Shown here in pieces: positions 15,001 to 24,189 of a stretch of DNA of 64,000 nucleotides (position 1 is the stretch's first letter; every line of letters begins with the position of its first letter). The translations under genes and the position numbers were made by a program. Source of the DNA: Pseudomonadota bacterium (lineage in GTDB: Bacteria; Pseudomonadota; Gammaproteobacteria; Eutrophobiales; Eutrophobiaceae). The stretch is from positions 432,414 through 496,413 of the forward strand of contig JABFGI010000001.1 of the NCBI GenBank assembly GCA_013112535.1, read 5' to 3'. Under the pieces are notes generated by a model. It worked only from the letters and a program-made list of their open reading frames with translations, had not been told where the DNA came from and did not search any database.

Positions 15001-15260
15001 ATGGAGTCCGAACATCATCAAACTGTATTAAAATCAGTAATCAGGAACGGCTACGATTATCGATTCGAGTTTAATGGTTTGTCATTTCGCCCGGTGGCTC
15101 ATCGCTTACCGGTAAAGAAATCGTTTATGTCAATGATGAATTTGTCTCAACTAAACGTTCCCTGTCTACCTTGAGCGAGCATGAATTTTCAGTGGATGGA
15201 AATAATTATAAGCTCGAGTTCGAAGTGCTTGATAAATCAAAAGCGGAGTTGGCTTGTTAA
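15001..15260 (+). pseudogene. 161-residue family copy 2, frameshifted and truncated
   Basis: From ATG 15001 the frame reads MESEHHQTVLKSVIRNGYDY and on to FEFNGLSFRP, then shifts because one base is missing relative to copy 1 (CGCCCGGTGG against CGTGCCGGTGG). In the restored frame it continues to DKSKAELAC and stops where the other copies read on. The membrane segments are lost. Its leader (GCCAATTGATTTG) resembles those of the other family members. Confidence 0.8.
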
Positions 15261-15271
15261 CTAAAGAGGGC

Positions 15272-15300
15272 GGAGTGATTAATTTTTGTTAATTCACTCC
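15272..15300. terminator. Hairpin downstream of glutamate dehydrogenase
   Basis: GGAGTGA (15272-15278) pairs with TCACTCC (15294-15300), with AT-rich extension of the stem. It lies 16 bases past the minus-strand dehydrogenase stop. There is no clean T-run, so it may be a weak or processing hairpin. Confidence 0.55.
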
Positions 15301-15316
15301 GACTATTTTATTTTCA

Positions 15317-16660
15317 TCATGGCCAAATTCCGCGTTCCATTGTTACGTTTGCCAGTTTATCTATCGCCAGGAATACGGCGGCCGTTCTCAAATCTGGTTT
15401 TCCACAAACATTTTGCGTCTGTTCCTTGTCCGGATTTTCCTGTTGTTCATTTAACCGGTGTAACTGGGCTATGACTTTGTCGACGGCGTGTTGCATCTTC
15501 ATTTTGAGTTTGACGTTAACTTCTTCCAGTTCCCATTGTTGATTTTCGATATTTTGCACCCATTCAAAATAACTGACTGTTACTCCGCCGACATTTGCCA
15601 GTATATCCGGGATCACAATCACACCGTTTTCCTGGAGTATGGCATCCGCAGCCGGGGTTAGCGGTCCGTTTGCCGCTTCGACGACCAGTTTTGCTTTAAC
15701 GTTCCCGGCATTTCCCTGGTGAATCTGCCTGCCTAACGCCGCTGGGATCAGAATGTCGCATTCCAGCTCTAACAGTTCTTCATTGGTTATCGTGCGTGTA
15801 TCCGGTAAGCCGACGACTGTGCCATGTTCCTGTTTGAATTCGAAGGCTTGTTCCAGATTCAAGCCGTTATCATTGTCGTTATAGATGCTGCCCTGGGAAT
15901 CGCTGATGGCAATAATACTTGCACCTTGTTCCTTGAATAACCGGGCTACCACCGATCCCACTTCACCGGCGCCCTGTATGGCAACCGTTGTTCCTTTCAA
16001 TGAATCAAAGGGCAGGTTATCTGCCACTGTAATGTAACGTTCCGTGACATAGAGACAACCTCGGCCGGTCGCCTCCGTGCGGCCGAATGATCCACCCAGA
16101 TCAATGGGTTTACCCGTTACCGCAGGCCTGTTGTTTTCGCCTGGATGAAGCTTGTCATAGGTATCGTAGAACCAGGCCATGGTATGTTGATCGGTGTACA
16201 TATCCGGGGCAGGAATATCGATGTATGGGCCAATCATGTCATCCAGTTCGCTCACATAGCGACGGCTGATGCGCCTTAATTCCGCAGTTGATAACAACTT
16301 GGCGTCACAAATTACAGCGCCCTTGGCACCACCGAACGGTATATCGACCAGGGCGCATTTCCAGGTCATCCATGTTGCCAGTGCAATGACCTCATCGACG
16401 GTCACTTCCGGGTGATATCTTACGCCGCCTTTGCCCGGCCCCAATACCTGATTGTGCAGCACCCTGATGCCTTTGAACATGCGTACCGAGCCATCGTCCA
16501 TTTCAATAGGGAAATGGACTTCGATAATACGTTTCGGGGTGGTCAGGAATTCAAGCAAGCCGCGTTTCAGTTCATCGAATTGCATGACGGCACGATCGAA
16601 CTGGCACTTGCTGATATAAAGGGGATTCAGGTTTTCTTCGGTTTGTTGTGTTTCATTCAT
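15317..16660 (-). CDS. Glutamate dehydrogenase (Glu/Leu/Phe/Val dehydrogenase family)
   Basis: The 447-residue enzyme interconverts glutamate and 2-oxoglutarate plus ammonia. The N-terminal domain has GPGKGGVRYHP, then MTWKCALVDIPFGGAKGAV with the substrate-binding and catalytic lysines, and PAPDMYTD with the catalytic Asp. The C-terminal Rossmann domain shows VAIQGAGEVGSV and the NAD-type SDSQGSIYN. It resembles the GudB-type hexameric enzymes, so NAD dependence is likely but not proved. It is a stand-alone gene whose start lies 138 bases from the divergent family copy at 16799. Confidence 0.92.
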   Translation of the reverse strand: MNETQQTEENLNPLYISKCQFDRAVMQFDELKRGLLEFLTTPKRIIEVHFPIEMDDGSVRMFKGIRVLHNQVLGPGKGGVRYHPEVTVDEVIALATWMTWKCALVDIPFGGAKGAVICDAKLLSTAELRRISRRYVSELDDMIGPYIDIPAPDMYTDQHTMAWFYDTYDKLHPGENNRPAVTGKPIDLGGSFGRTEATGRGCLYVTERYITVADNLPFDSLKGTTVAIQGAGEVGSVVARLFKEQGASIIAISDSQGSIYNDNDNGLNLEQAFEFKQEHGTVVGLPDTRTITNEELLELECDILIPAALGRQIHQGNAGNVKAKLVVEAANGPLTPAADAILQENGVIVIPDILANVGGVTVSYFEWVQNIENQQWELEEVNVKLKMKMQHAVDKVIAQLHRLNEQQENPDKEQTQNVCGKPDLRTAAVFLAIDKLANVTMERGIWP

Positions 16661-16798
16661 AATAATGAAAAGTGTACCTTATGAGTTACCAAGTGATCCA
16701 TGACCTGATATTAATTTTGATGGATACCTGTCAAAAACAAAAGGGCCAGTGACAATTACCAGTGATGATTAATATAAGTGTAGTTATATAATGTATCC

Positions 16799-17284
16799 AT
16801 GCAATTCGAAAATGATCAACCAGTATCGTCGCCGGTAATCAGAAACGGTTATGATTTTCAATTCGAGTTTAATGGTTTGTCATTCCGTGGCGGTGGTTCA
16901 CCGCTTTCCGGGAAAGAGTTCGTTTATGTCAATGATGATCTTGTTTCAAGTAAACGTTCAAGGTCGACCTTGAGCAAACATGAATTTTCAGTGGATGGAA
17001 ATAATTATAAACTCGAATTCGAGGTGCTTGATAAATCAAAAGGTGAGTTGGCTTGTCGTTTGTATTACGAGGACAAATTGGTCAAGTTATTTGCTGCACA
17101 TCCGAAACGACTGTTTATCACCAAGCCTTTGTTTGCGATCAGTGTGATTGTCGCTTTATTAATTCATGATGACATTATTACCAGTCTGTCACTGAGTTAT
17201 GTTCTGGGTTTTATGGCGTTGCTAGTCGCTATTGAAGTTATTTATCCACTACGGCATATCTGGATTATGGAACTTGAAGTGTGA
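16799..17284 (+). CDS. 161-residue membrane protein, family copy 3 (intact)
   Basis: This copy matches the gene at 11376 over its whole length, with an N-terminal beta-rich domain (DFQFEFNGLSFRGGG) and two C-terminal membrane segments (FAISVIVALLIHDDIITSLS and a second helix). Substitutions concentrate at the extreme N-terminus and in the last helix. Instead of the pilin-like 235-residue partner, it is followed 56 bases later by a 140-residue anchored protein, so the family swaps partners. Function unknown. Confidence 0.65.
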   Translation: MQFENDQPVSSPVIRNGYDFQFEFNGLSFRGGGSPLSGKEFVYVNDDLVSSKRSRSTLSKHEFSVDGNNYKLEFEVLDKSKGELACRLYYEDKLVKLFAAHPKRLFITKPLFAISVIVALLIHDDIITSLSLSYVLGFMALLVAIEVIYPLRHIWIMELEV

Positions 17285-17340
17285 CAGATTCCTTTAATTA
17301 CGGTTAGAATATTCAAAGTTACAACAAATGAGAATGTGAT

Positions 17341-17763
17341 ATGAAAACTTTAAAATGGCTCGTTGGAATAATGGTGTTGTTAAATCTGGGTTTGGTCGGT
17401 GTGATGTTTAAACATCATGTTCTGGACAAGAATAATGCAATTCCCAATATGGTCGGTACTTGGAAAGGGACGAATGTCACTGTTTCTGATCTAAAGGGTT
17501 ATAAAGAGTGGGGAGAGAAGGTCGTTCATATTACAGAACAACGAGATCGCCGTTTTCGTGGCACGTTTACCTATCCTGATGGCACCAAGAATTTTTTTGG
17601 CGTGGTTTATCCTGACAATAAATCATTTACCTGGGTTGCCAGTAATAGTCGTGGTTTTAATCATGGGCGGATATTGGGCAAGGATCAAATCGCTGCTTGT
17701 TATGTCGAGTCATGGGAGCAGGCAACAGCCGGTTGTGCCACCTTAGACAGGCAGGATCAGTAA
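17341..17763 (+). CDS. Signal-anchored 140-residue periplasmic protein
   Basis: An N-terminal membrane anchor (about 5-24, LVGIMVLLNLGLVGVMF) precedes a beta-rich domain: NMVGTWKGTNVTVSD, RRFRGTFTYPDGTKNFFGVV and GFNHGRILGKDQIAACYVES. The opening V-GTW-G followed by antiparallel strands resembles lipocalin- or avidin-like small barrels, but no family is certain. Two Cys near the end (AACYVES, AGCATLD) could form a disulfide. Probably co-transcribed with copy 3 upstream. Confidence 0.6.
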   Translation: MKTLKWLVGIMVLLNLGLVGVMFKHHVLDKNNAIPNMVGTWKGTNVTVSDLKGYKEWGEKVVHITEQRDRRFRGTFTYPDGTKNFFGVVYPDNKSFTWVASNSRGFNHGRILGKDQIAACYVESWEQATAGCATLDRQDQ

Positions 17764-17858
17764 TATTTACCAAGACTTACGTCAAAGTTACTAAATATTC
17801 AATATAAACCAGGCTAATTTATAGTAATAACGTCAATTATTATTAGCAAAATATAATT

Positions 17859-17882
17859 TAATGTCTATAATAATAGACGTTA
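17859..17882 (+). promoter_or_regulatory. Palindromic operator overlapping the -10 box of the XRE gene
   Basis: TAATGTCTAT-AATA-ATAGACGTTA forms a 24-base inverted repeat with one mismatch and contains TATAAT (17866-17871), with TTAGCA 17 bases upstream (17843-17848). Transcription would begin almost at the ATG at 17882, giving a nearly leaderless message. The site argues against translation from the ATG at 17861, which lies inside it. Confidence 0.65.
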
Positions 17883-18529
17883 TGAATAGAAATGCCCCGA
17901 TATTATTGCCAAAATTGGAATCCCGACTATCAAGAGTTGGTGAACAAATTCGTCTGGCGAGATTGCGCAGAAATTTAGCAGCGTCTGAAATTGCTAAGCG
18001 CTCCGGTCTGTCCAGAGCTACCCTGAATAAAATCGAGAATGGCAATCCAAATGTTTCATTTGGATCGTATTGTTCTGTTTTAAATACTTTGGGGCTTGAT
18101 GAAGATATTGAAAAGCTGGCTGCCAATGACAGCCTTGGTGAAAGTATTGAAGAAAGAAACACATTAAGAAAAAGAGCCTCGAAGAAGCGTAAGGATAAAA
18201 ATTATAATAATAAAATCGATCGACATGCCTTGAGTGAAGCCCGTTCTTTAGCGATGCATCAATCTATTGCTGAACGACTTAAAGAAAATCCGGAAGCTAT
18301 TATTGAAAAAGCAAAATCAAATATACAACAATGGAGTGAATTAAACGGTGCTAACAATCTGGCTAATGCAGAATGGTTGCAAATACTGACAACTTATCCG
18401 CCGAAAAAGATTGCTAAATTAATCAGTTCAAAAAGCGAAGAGGCTTATCGTTTACGTAGTAATTCCCCGTTTCCTGGTGTTTTGTCTGAATCTGAAAGAG
18501 AAGAAATAAAAAACAGGATTAATTTTTAA
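17882..18529 (+). CDS. XRE (HipB-like) antitoxin/regulator
   Basis: Started at 17882 the product has 215 residues. The HTH spans about 18-75: GEQIRLARLRRNLAASEIAK, RSGLSRATLNKIENGNPNVS and FGSYCSVLNTLGL, typical of HipB-like repressors. A basic linker (KKRKDK) leads to a helical C-terminal domain that should hold the partner toxin. The gene overlaps its partner by TAATG. The partner is broken, so this protein survives as an orphan repressor of its own palindromic promoter. Confidence 0.75.
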   Translation: MNRNAPILLPKLESRLSRVGEQIRLARLRRNLAASEIAKRSGLSRATLNKIENGNPNVSFGSYCSVLNTLGLDEDIEKLAANDSLGESIEERNTLRKRASKKRKDKNYNNKIDRHALSEARSLAMHQSIAERLKENPEAIIEKAKSNIQQWSELNGANNLANAEWLQILTTYPPKKIAKLISSKSEEAYRLRSNSPFPGVLSESEREEIKNRINF

Positions 18530-19053
18530 TGAATAGAGAACACCTGGAACATATCATCAGAGCATCTGGAAAGATAATTGACGAAAAAGAATTCTTTGTC
18601 ATTGGTAGTTAATCAATTCTTGGTCAATACCCTGAAGCTCCCGATGAATTACTTGTTTCAAATGAAGCAGACATCATATGTAAAATTAATCCTTCCAAAA
18701 GTGATTTGATTGACGGGGTGATAGGGGAACACTCAAGTTTTCATGAAAGTTTTGGCTATTATGCGCAAGGTGTCGGGTTTGAAACAGCGACATTACCAGA
18801 AGGATGGGAAGAAAGATGCATCGCAATAGAAAATGAAAATACGGGTGGTTGTATAGCTTATTGTATTGAATTGAATGATACCTGCATCAGTAAATATGTT
18901 GCTAACAGAGATAAAGATCATAAATATATTTCTGAATGAATAAAGAGCAATCTTTTAGATAAAAATGTTTTATTAGAAAGGTTGATTTTGACAAGCTTAG
19001 ATGACGCTCAATCAAGCATGATAAAAAAGAAAATTGAACGAGATTTTAATTAG
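18529..19053 (+). pseudogene. DUF6036-like nucleotidyltransferase toxin with two nonsense codons
   Basis: One continuous frame of 174 codons plus TAG is interrupted by TAA at codon 28 (18610-18612) and TGA at codon 137 (18937-18939). Around the first, FFVIGS-stop-SILGQYPEAP shows the nucleotidyltransferase GSQS turn with the Gln codon CAA turned into TAA. Downstream, ADIICKI supplies the DxD-like position, and the normal family end (LDKNVLLERL, then IERDF) follows the second stop. The toxin is dead while its antitoxin frame upstream is intact. Confidence 0.8.
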
Positions 19054-19077
19054 TAGTGCCGATATTTCTATCGGCAC
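19054..19077. terminator. Hairpin at the end of the RND operon
   Basis: AGTGCCGATA TTTC TATCGGCACT, with the perfect stem centred at 19065, lies 21 bases past the minus-strand pump stop. An almost identical hairpin accompanies the RND remnant at 14110. Confidence 0.65.
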
Positions 19078-19097
19078 TTAAGTTTGAATTAGTTGAT

Positions 19098-22000
19098 CTA
19101 AGCACTTTCCCTGGATGCTTTGAGCACCATACCGCGAATGATAACGTAAAAGACCGGCGTTAAAAATAAACCGAGCATTGTTACACCTAACATTCCACTG
19201 AATACCGTTGTGCCTAATACTTGTCGCATTTCGGCACCGGCACCGGTTGCTATCATCAAAGGTACAACACCTAAAATAAATGCTAATGCCGTCATCAGAA
19301 TCGGACGTAGTCTTATTTGTGCAGCTTCGATTGCGGCATCAACATGGTTTTTACCTTCGCGTTCAAGTTGTCTTGCGAATTCAACCATTAAGATCGCATT
19401 CTTACTGGCGAGACCAATTAATACGATGAAACCAATTTGCGTTAAGATGTTGTTATCCATGCCGCGCAAGTAAACACCGGCAAGTGCAAACAGAATACAT
19501 AACGGTACGATTAAAATGATTGTGATTGGTAAGGTCCAGCTTTCGTATTGCGCCGATAACAATAAGAAAACAAACAAAACACTTAATGGAAAAATAATTA
19601 TACCGACATTGCCACCGAGTTTTTCCTGTAATGCAATTTCTGTCCATTCAAAACTGATGCCTGCTGGAAGAATATTCTTTGCCAGTTTTTCCATTTCTAT
19701 TAATGCTTCACCAGTACTTATACCGGGAACACCGGTCCCTTGTAGTTCAGCAGAAGGATAAAGATTGTAACGAACGATTCGATCAGCACCTTGTATCTGG
19801 CTTACTTTTAATATTGATCCCAGCGGCACCATTTCGCCATCACTGTTTTCAGCACGTAAACGCATGATGTCATTCGATTCTAAACGATAGGACGCATCGG
19901 CTTGTGCAATGACCTGATAGGTTTTACCGAACAAATTAAAATCATTAACGTAACTGGAACCCAGAAATATTTGTAACGTTTCAAATACATTTTCTACGGG
20001 TACATTAAGCATTTCAGATCGTGTGCGATCGATATCCAGATAATACTGAGGAGTGCTGGAATCAATCGTACTAAAGACTTGCGTTAGTTTTGGATTTTGA
20101 TTTGCTGCACCGGCAAGTTGCCATGTTGCTGCTTCAAGCGCAGGTAAACCTAAACCACTTTTATCCTGGACGATCATTTTAAAACCACCACCGCGACCCA
20201 TGCCGCGTACAGAAGGCGGTTCAACAACAAAGAATGACGCTTCTTGTATGTTGGTATTTAACGCACCATAAAGCTGACCGGCAACGGCACTGGCAGATTG
20301 TTCTTCTATACCGATGCGTTCTTCAAATGGTTTTAATAAAACAAACATGGCTGCGGAATTACTGGCAGTAGTAAAGGTTGCTGCTGAAAGTCCGGCAATC
20401 GCGACAACATTGGTAATGCCCGGATTTTCTTGCGCAACTTTTGTTGCTTTTTTTACGACTTCATCGGTGCGTTCCAGTGACGCACCTTTGGGTAAATCAA
20501 TGACCGTTATTAAATAACCTTGATCCTGTTGCGGAATAAACCCGCCCGGTACTTTTTGAAACATCATATATGTACCGCCGATTAAGATAACAAAGATGGT
20601 CAGCATGATGAGTGGGCGACGTACAAAGAAAGCAATTAACTTTCCATACTTGTTGCTTCCTGTATCGAATAAGTAATTAAAACCACGGTAAAACAGGTTT
20701 GGTTTTTTAACATTCTCATTGCTTTGGTCATTGCCGTTTTTACGATGTTCAGGTGCTTTAAGCAATAAGCGACCTAATGCCGGGCTTAATGTTAATGAGT
20801 TAAAGGCAGAGATGACAGTTGCAACAGAAATGGTTAAGGCAAACTGTTTAAAAAATGCACCGGGTATACCACCAAGAAACGCACTGGGAAGAAATACTGC
20901 AACAAGTACTAACGCCATCGAGATTAATGCACTTCCGACTTCGGTCATTGTTATTCTTGCCGCATCACGTGGTGCAACACCTTTTTCAAGGTTTCTTTGT
21001 ATGTCTTCAACAACAACGATGGCATCGTCAACAACAATACCGATTGCCAGTACCAAACCAAACAGCGACAAACTATTTAACGAATAGCCCATCGCTGCCA
21101 TAACAGCAAAGGTGCCGATTAATGAAACAGGAATAGCCGAGATAGGGATAATCGCAGCACGCCATGATTGTAAAAAGATAATAATAACGATAACGACCAG
21201 AAAGATCGCTTCGATGATTGTTAAGTAAACTTTTTCAATAGACTGTTCAATAAACTCAGTCGGGTTATAAACGATGGTATATTCAATACCGGGCGGAAAG
21301 TCTTTTGATAAGGTTTCCATGGTATTAATAATTTGATCGGCTGTTTCAAGCGCATTGCTTCCAGGACGCTGAAAGATACCAATGGCAACGGCATTCTTAC
21401 CATTTAAATAACTGTTTCTAACGTAATCTTTACTGCCGATTTCAACGCGTGCGATATCCCCAAGACGCGTTAGCCTTCCATCTTCACCGCGTTTAACAAT
21501 AACGTTACTGAATTGTTCCGGTTCAATAAAACGACCTTGTGCGGTAATCGTATATTGAAATGAATTTTCCAGTGGCATCGGTGGTTGGCCTAACTTACCA
21601 CCCGCGACTTGTACGTTTTGTGAACGTAACGAGTTGACGACTTCGGTTGCTGATAATTGAAATGCTGCCATGCGTTCCGGGTTTAACCAGATACGCATAC
21701 TGTATTCACGCGCACCGAATACAATCAGTTCACCGATGCCGCCAATACGTGCAAGTTGATCTCGTACCTGTAATAGGGCGTAGTTACTAATGTAAAGTTC
21801 GTCCTGACTATTATCGGGTGATAATAAATGCACCACCATCATAAAGTTGGGCGAACTTTTTTGTGCAATGATACCCAATCGTCTTACTTCTTCCGGTAAC
21901 TTTGGTTCTGCTTTTGCAATTCGGTTTTGTACCTGAACTTGTGCTGTATCAAGATCAGTACCTTGTTTAAAGGTTATCGTTAATGACATCGCGCCATCAC

Positions 22001-22256
22001 TGGTTGATTGTGATGTCATGTACAACATATTTTCTATGCCGTTAATTTCCTGTTCGATAGGTGTGGCTACCGTATCCGCAATCACTTGTGGTGATGCACC
22101 GGGGTAGGTGGCATTAACAATAATCGTCGGTGGTGCTATTTCAGGGTATTGAGTAACAGGCAGGCTGCTATACGATAACGCACCAATGATGACGACTAAT
22201 ATTGAGATGACAGCAGCAAAACGTGGTCTGTCGATAAAGAAATGACCAAACTTCAT
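19098..22256 (-). CDS. RND multidrug efflux pump, inner-membrane transporter (AcrB/MexB, HAE1 group)
   Basis: This is a 1052-residue, 12-helix proton-driven transporter. It shows the HAE1 start FGHFFIDRPRFAAVISILVV, periplasmic porter repeats, the TM4 acidic pair in IGIVVDDAIVVVED, the TM10 lysine in LIGLASKNAILMVEFA, and a normal C-terminus. It forms the core of a tripartite pump that expels drugs, bile-type compounds or solvents. The adaptor gene lies six bases upstream on the same strand and a TetR regulator is divergent. No outer-membrane TolC-type gene is in the cluster, so a shared one must be used. Confidence 0.95.
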   Translation of the reverse strand: MKFGHFFIDRPRFAAVISILVVIIGALSYSSLPVTQYPEIAPPTIIVNATYPGASPQVIADTVATPIEQEINGIENMLYMTSQSTSDGAMSLTITFKQGTDLDTAQVQVQNRIAKAEPKLPEEVRRLGIIAQKSSPNFMMVVHLLSPDNSQDELYISNYALLQVRDQLARIGGIGELIVFGAREYSMRIWLNPERMAAFQLSATEVVNSLRSQNVQVAGGKLGQPPMPLENSFQYTITAQGRFIEPEQFSNVIVKRGEDGRLTRLGDIARVEIGSKDYVRNSYLNGKNAVAIGIFQRPGSNALETADQIINTMETLSKDFPPGIEYTIVYNPTEFIEQSIEKVYLTIIEAIFLVVIVIIIFLQSWRAAIIPISAIPVSLIGTFAVMAAMGYSLNSLSLFGLVLAIGIVVDDAIVVVEDIQRNLEKGVAPRDAARITMTEVGSALISMALVLVAVFLPSAFLGGIPGAFFKQFALTISVATVISAFNSLTLSPALGRLLLKAPEHRKNGNDQSNENVKKPNLFYRGFNYLFDTGSNKYGKLIAFFVRRPLIMLTIFVILIGGTYMMFQKVPGGFIPQQDQGYLITVIDLPKGASLERTDEVVKKATKVAQENPGITNVVAIAGLSAATFTTASNSAAMFVLLKPFEERIGIEEQSASAVAGQLYGALNTNIQEASFFVVEPPSVRGMGRGGGFKMIVQDKSGLGLPALEAATWQLAGAANQNPKLTQVFSTIDSSTPQYYLDIDRTRSEMLNVPVENVFETLQIFLGSSYVNDFNLFGKTYQVIAQADASYRLESNDIMRLRAENSDGEMVPLGSILKVSQIQGADRIVRYNLYPSAELQGTGVPGISTGEALIEMEKLAKNILPAGISFEWTEIALQEKLGGNVGIIIFPLSVLFVFLLLSAQYESWTLPITIILIVPLCILFALAGVYLRGMDNNILTQIGFIVLIGLASKNAILMVEFARQLEREGKNHVDAAIEAAQIRLRPILMTALAFILGVVPLMIATGAGAEMRQVLGTTVFSGMLGVTMLGLFLTPVFYVIIRGMVLKASRESA

Positions 22257-22262
22257 AATAGT

Positions 22263-23441
22263 TTATCCTTCTGATGAAGATTCTATTTTTCTTTCTTCGG
22301 GAGAAACCTGCATTCCTGCACGAACACGTTGTAATCCATTAATAACAATACGATCATCTTTACTTAAACCTTGTAGAACGACACGCAGATTACCATGTTT
22401 GTTACCTGTTTTAATTTGACGCCGTGAAACCATATTGCTTTCATCAACGACATAAACAAACTTATTGGTTTGATCCAGGCTTATAGCTGAGTCAGGAATC
22501 ATGACTGCTTCATAAGGACCTTTACCTAATAGTTTTACATCAGCAAACATACCTGGAACTAATAAAAAGTCAGGGTTTTGAACTATTGCACGTCCGCGCA
22601 TAGTTCCCGTAGCCAGATCAAGTTGGTTATCAACAAAGTCCATGCGACCTTCATGGAAATATTCTTCTTCATCCGCTAAACGCAAGTAGACTGGATTCGC
22701 AGTTGTTCTTGATGATTTACGGACACCAGCCATATCCATACGTGTGTAATGTAATACAGCCTGTTCATCTGCTGTGAAGTAAACATATATAGGGTCTAAC
22801 GAAACAATAGTGGTTAAAATATTGGAGTCATTATCACCGGTGGTAACTAGATTACCTTCAGTTATTCTTGTACGACTTATGCGACCAGTAATTGGCGATT
22901 TAATATGTGTAAATTCAACATCAAGTTGTGCCGCAACAACTGCTGCTTTTGCTGCTTGTACTGAGGCTATCGAAGCTGATTTTTGACTTCTTCTGGAATC
23001 AAGTTCTTCTTCAGGCATAACACGTGTTTTAAATAAACGTTCTGCACGGGAGAGATCATTGTCTGCAAGTTGTTGAGTTGCTTTTGCTCTCTCTAACTCA
23101 GCTTTAGCCTGGTCTAATGCTGCTTGATAAGGTCGTGGATCGATGATGTAGAGCAAGTCACCTTTATTGACGATACTGCCTTCAGCAAAGTGAACTGATT
23201 CCAAATAGCCACTAACTCTGGGACGTACTTCAACAGATTTCACAGCATAGAGACGACCCGTAAATTCGTCCCAATCGGTAATTTCTTCCATTACTGGATT
23301 AGCTACTGTGACTTGTGGCGGCATTTGTTCCGGCATTTGTACTTCATCGTTGTCGTTTTCACAGCCTGATAGTGCCGAAAAAAGTAGAAAAAACATAAAG
23401 AAATTGGCTATATGTTTTTGTTTTTTATATGGATATTCCAT
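22263..23441 (-). CDS. RND periplasmic adaptor (membrane fusion protein)
   Basis: In this 392-residue lipoprotein, LLFSALSGC is a lipobox with Cys27 to be lipidated. The barrel-sandwich/lipoyl halves are at about 70-100 (VRPRVSGYLESVHFAEGSIV) and 180-205 (IKSPITGRISRTRITEG), flanking an alpha hairpin (105-165), with beta-barrel and membrane-proximal domains after. It links the pump to the outer-membrane channel. It is first in the operon, six bases before the transporter gene. Confidence 0.93.
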   Translation of the reverse strand: MEYPYKKQKHIANFFMFFLLFSALSGCENDNDEVQMPEQMPPQVTVANPVMEEITDWDEFTGRLYAVKSVEVRPRVSGYLESVHFAEGSIVNKGDLLYIIDPRPYQAALDQAKAELERAKATQQLADNDLSRAERLFKTRVMPEEELDSRRSQKSASIASVQAAKAAVVAAQLDVEFTHIKSPITGRISRTRITEGNLVTTGDNDSNILTTIVSLDPIYVYFTADEQAVLHYTRMDMAGVRKSSRTTANPVYLRLADEEEYFHEGRMDFVDNQLDLATGTMRGRAIVQNPDFLLVPGMFADVKLLGKGPYEAVMIPDSAISLDQTNKFVYVVDESNMVSRRQIKTGNKHGNLRVVLQGLSKDDRIVINGLQRVRAGMQVSPEERKIESSSEG

Positions 23442-23487
23442 TTGATGACGACCTTGTGTAAATATTTAAAAAATATTTTTGATTGAT

Positions 23488-23507
23488 TACTGACCCGTGA
23501 GTCAGTA
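23488..23507. promoter_or_regulatory. TetR-type operator between efflux operon and regulator
   Basis: TACTGAC-CCGTGA-GTCAGTA is a perfect 7+7 inverted repeat located 47 bases from the adaptor start and just before the regulator. It is the expected binding site for the divergent TetR protein. The GTG at 23497 lies inside it, so coding more likely starts at 23515 or 23551. Confidence 0.7.
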
Positions 23508-23514
23508 TTGTAGA

Positions 23515-24189
23515 ATGATTGTTATTTTAAGCAATGAATATTTCATTATTGTGAGACAAGCTAAAAACAAAAATACTGCAACTACCAAGACATTTTGTCG
23601 TCGAAAAGAAGCGCGTCCTTCTGAAATCATGAAGGCAGCATTGGAAGAATTTTCTCTAAACGGTTTTGCAGCGACTAAGTTGAACGATGTTGCGAAACGA
23701 GCGGGCATATGCAAAGGCACGATTTACTTATACTTCAAGTCAAAAGAAGAGTTATTTGAAGAAGTTATAAAGGACCGATTACTTCCAAACCTGGAAAAAA
23801 TGGAATATATCGGTGAGTTATCCAGGGGAAGTGCGAAAGACATATTACGTGAACAATTATCGACAATATATGTTGCTTTATTATCAACCGATGCGCGTCA
23901 TATACCAAAACTGATCATAGGTGAAGGATCCCGGTTTCCTGAATTAACCGAGTTTTATTACAAAGAAATAATTTCACGTCTTTATAATATTATTAATACA
24001 GTTATTAAACAGGGAGTAGAAGCGGGTGAGTTTCGTCAATCTGCATTAAACTGGAAGACTCAAGTAATTATGAGTCCTGTGCTTTCCGCAGTAATATGGA
24101 AAACCGTTTTTGATGAATACGCACCAATGGATTTAGATGCCTATTTAGAAACACACATCGAATTGTTATTACATGGACTGGAAAAATAG
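23515..24189 (+). CDS. TetR/AcrR-family repressor of the RND operon
   Basis: The DNA-binding domain reads EIMKAALEEFSLNGFAATKL, NDVAKRAGICKGTIYLYFKS and KEELFEEVI, the strongly conserved TetR helix-turn-helix. The remaining helical domain (about 90-224) is the ligand pocket. The frame is open from 23497, but that start is inside the operator; ATG 23515 (224 residues) or GTG 23551 (212 residues, closer to family length) is preferred. Divergent from the efflux genes and expected to repress both directions until an effector binds. Confidence 0.9.
   Translation: MIVILSNEYFIIVRQAKNKNTATTKTFCRRKEARPSEIMKAALEEFSLNGFAATKLNDVAKRAGICKGTIYLYFKSKEELFEEVIKDRLLPNLEKMEYIGELSRGSAKDILREQLSTIYVALLSTDARHIPKLIIGEGSRFPELTEFYYKEIISRLYNIINTVIKQGVEAGEFRQSALNWKTQVIMSPVLSAVIWKTVFDEYAPMDLDAYLETHIELLLHGLEK

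Noticed and set aside
15286-15474. 62-residue plus-strand ORF antisense to glutamate dehydrogenase
   Set aside because: A shadow of the dehydrogenase gene with no independent support.
16720-16799. ATGGATAC and GTATCCAT arms upstream of copy 3
   Set aside because: Eight-base arms 64 bases apart can arise by chance and are not seen before the other family copies.
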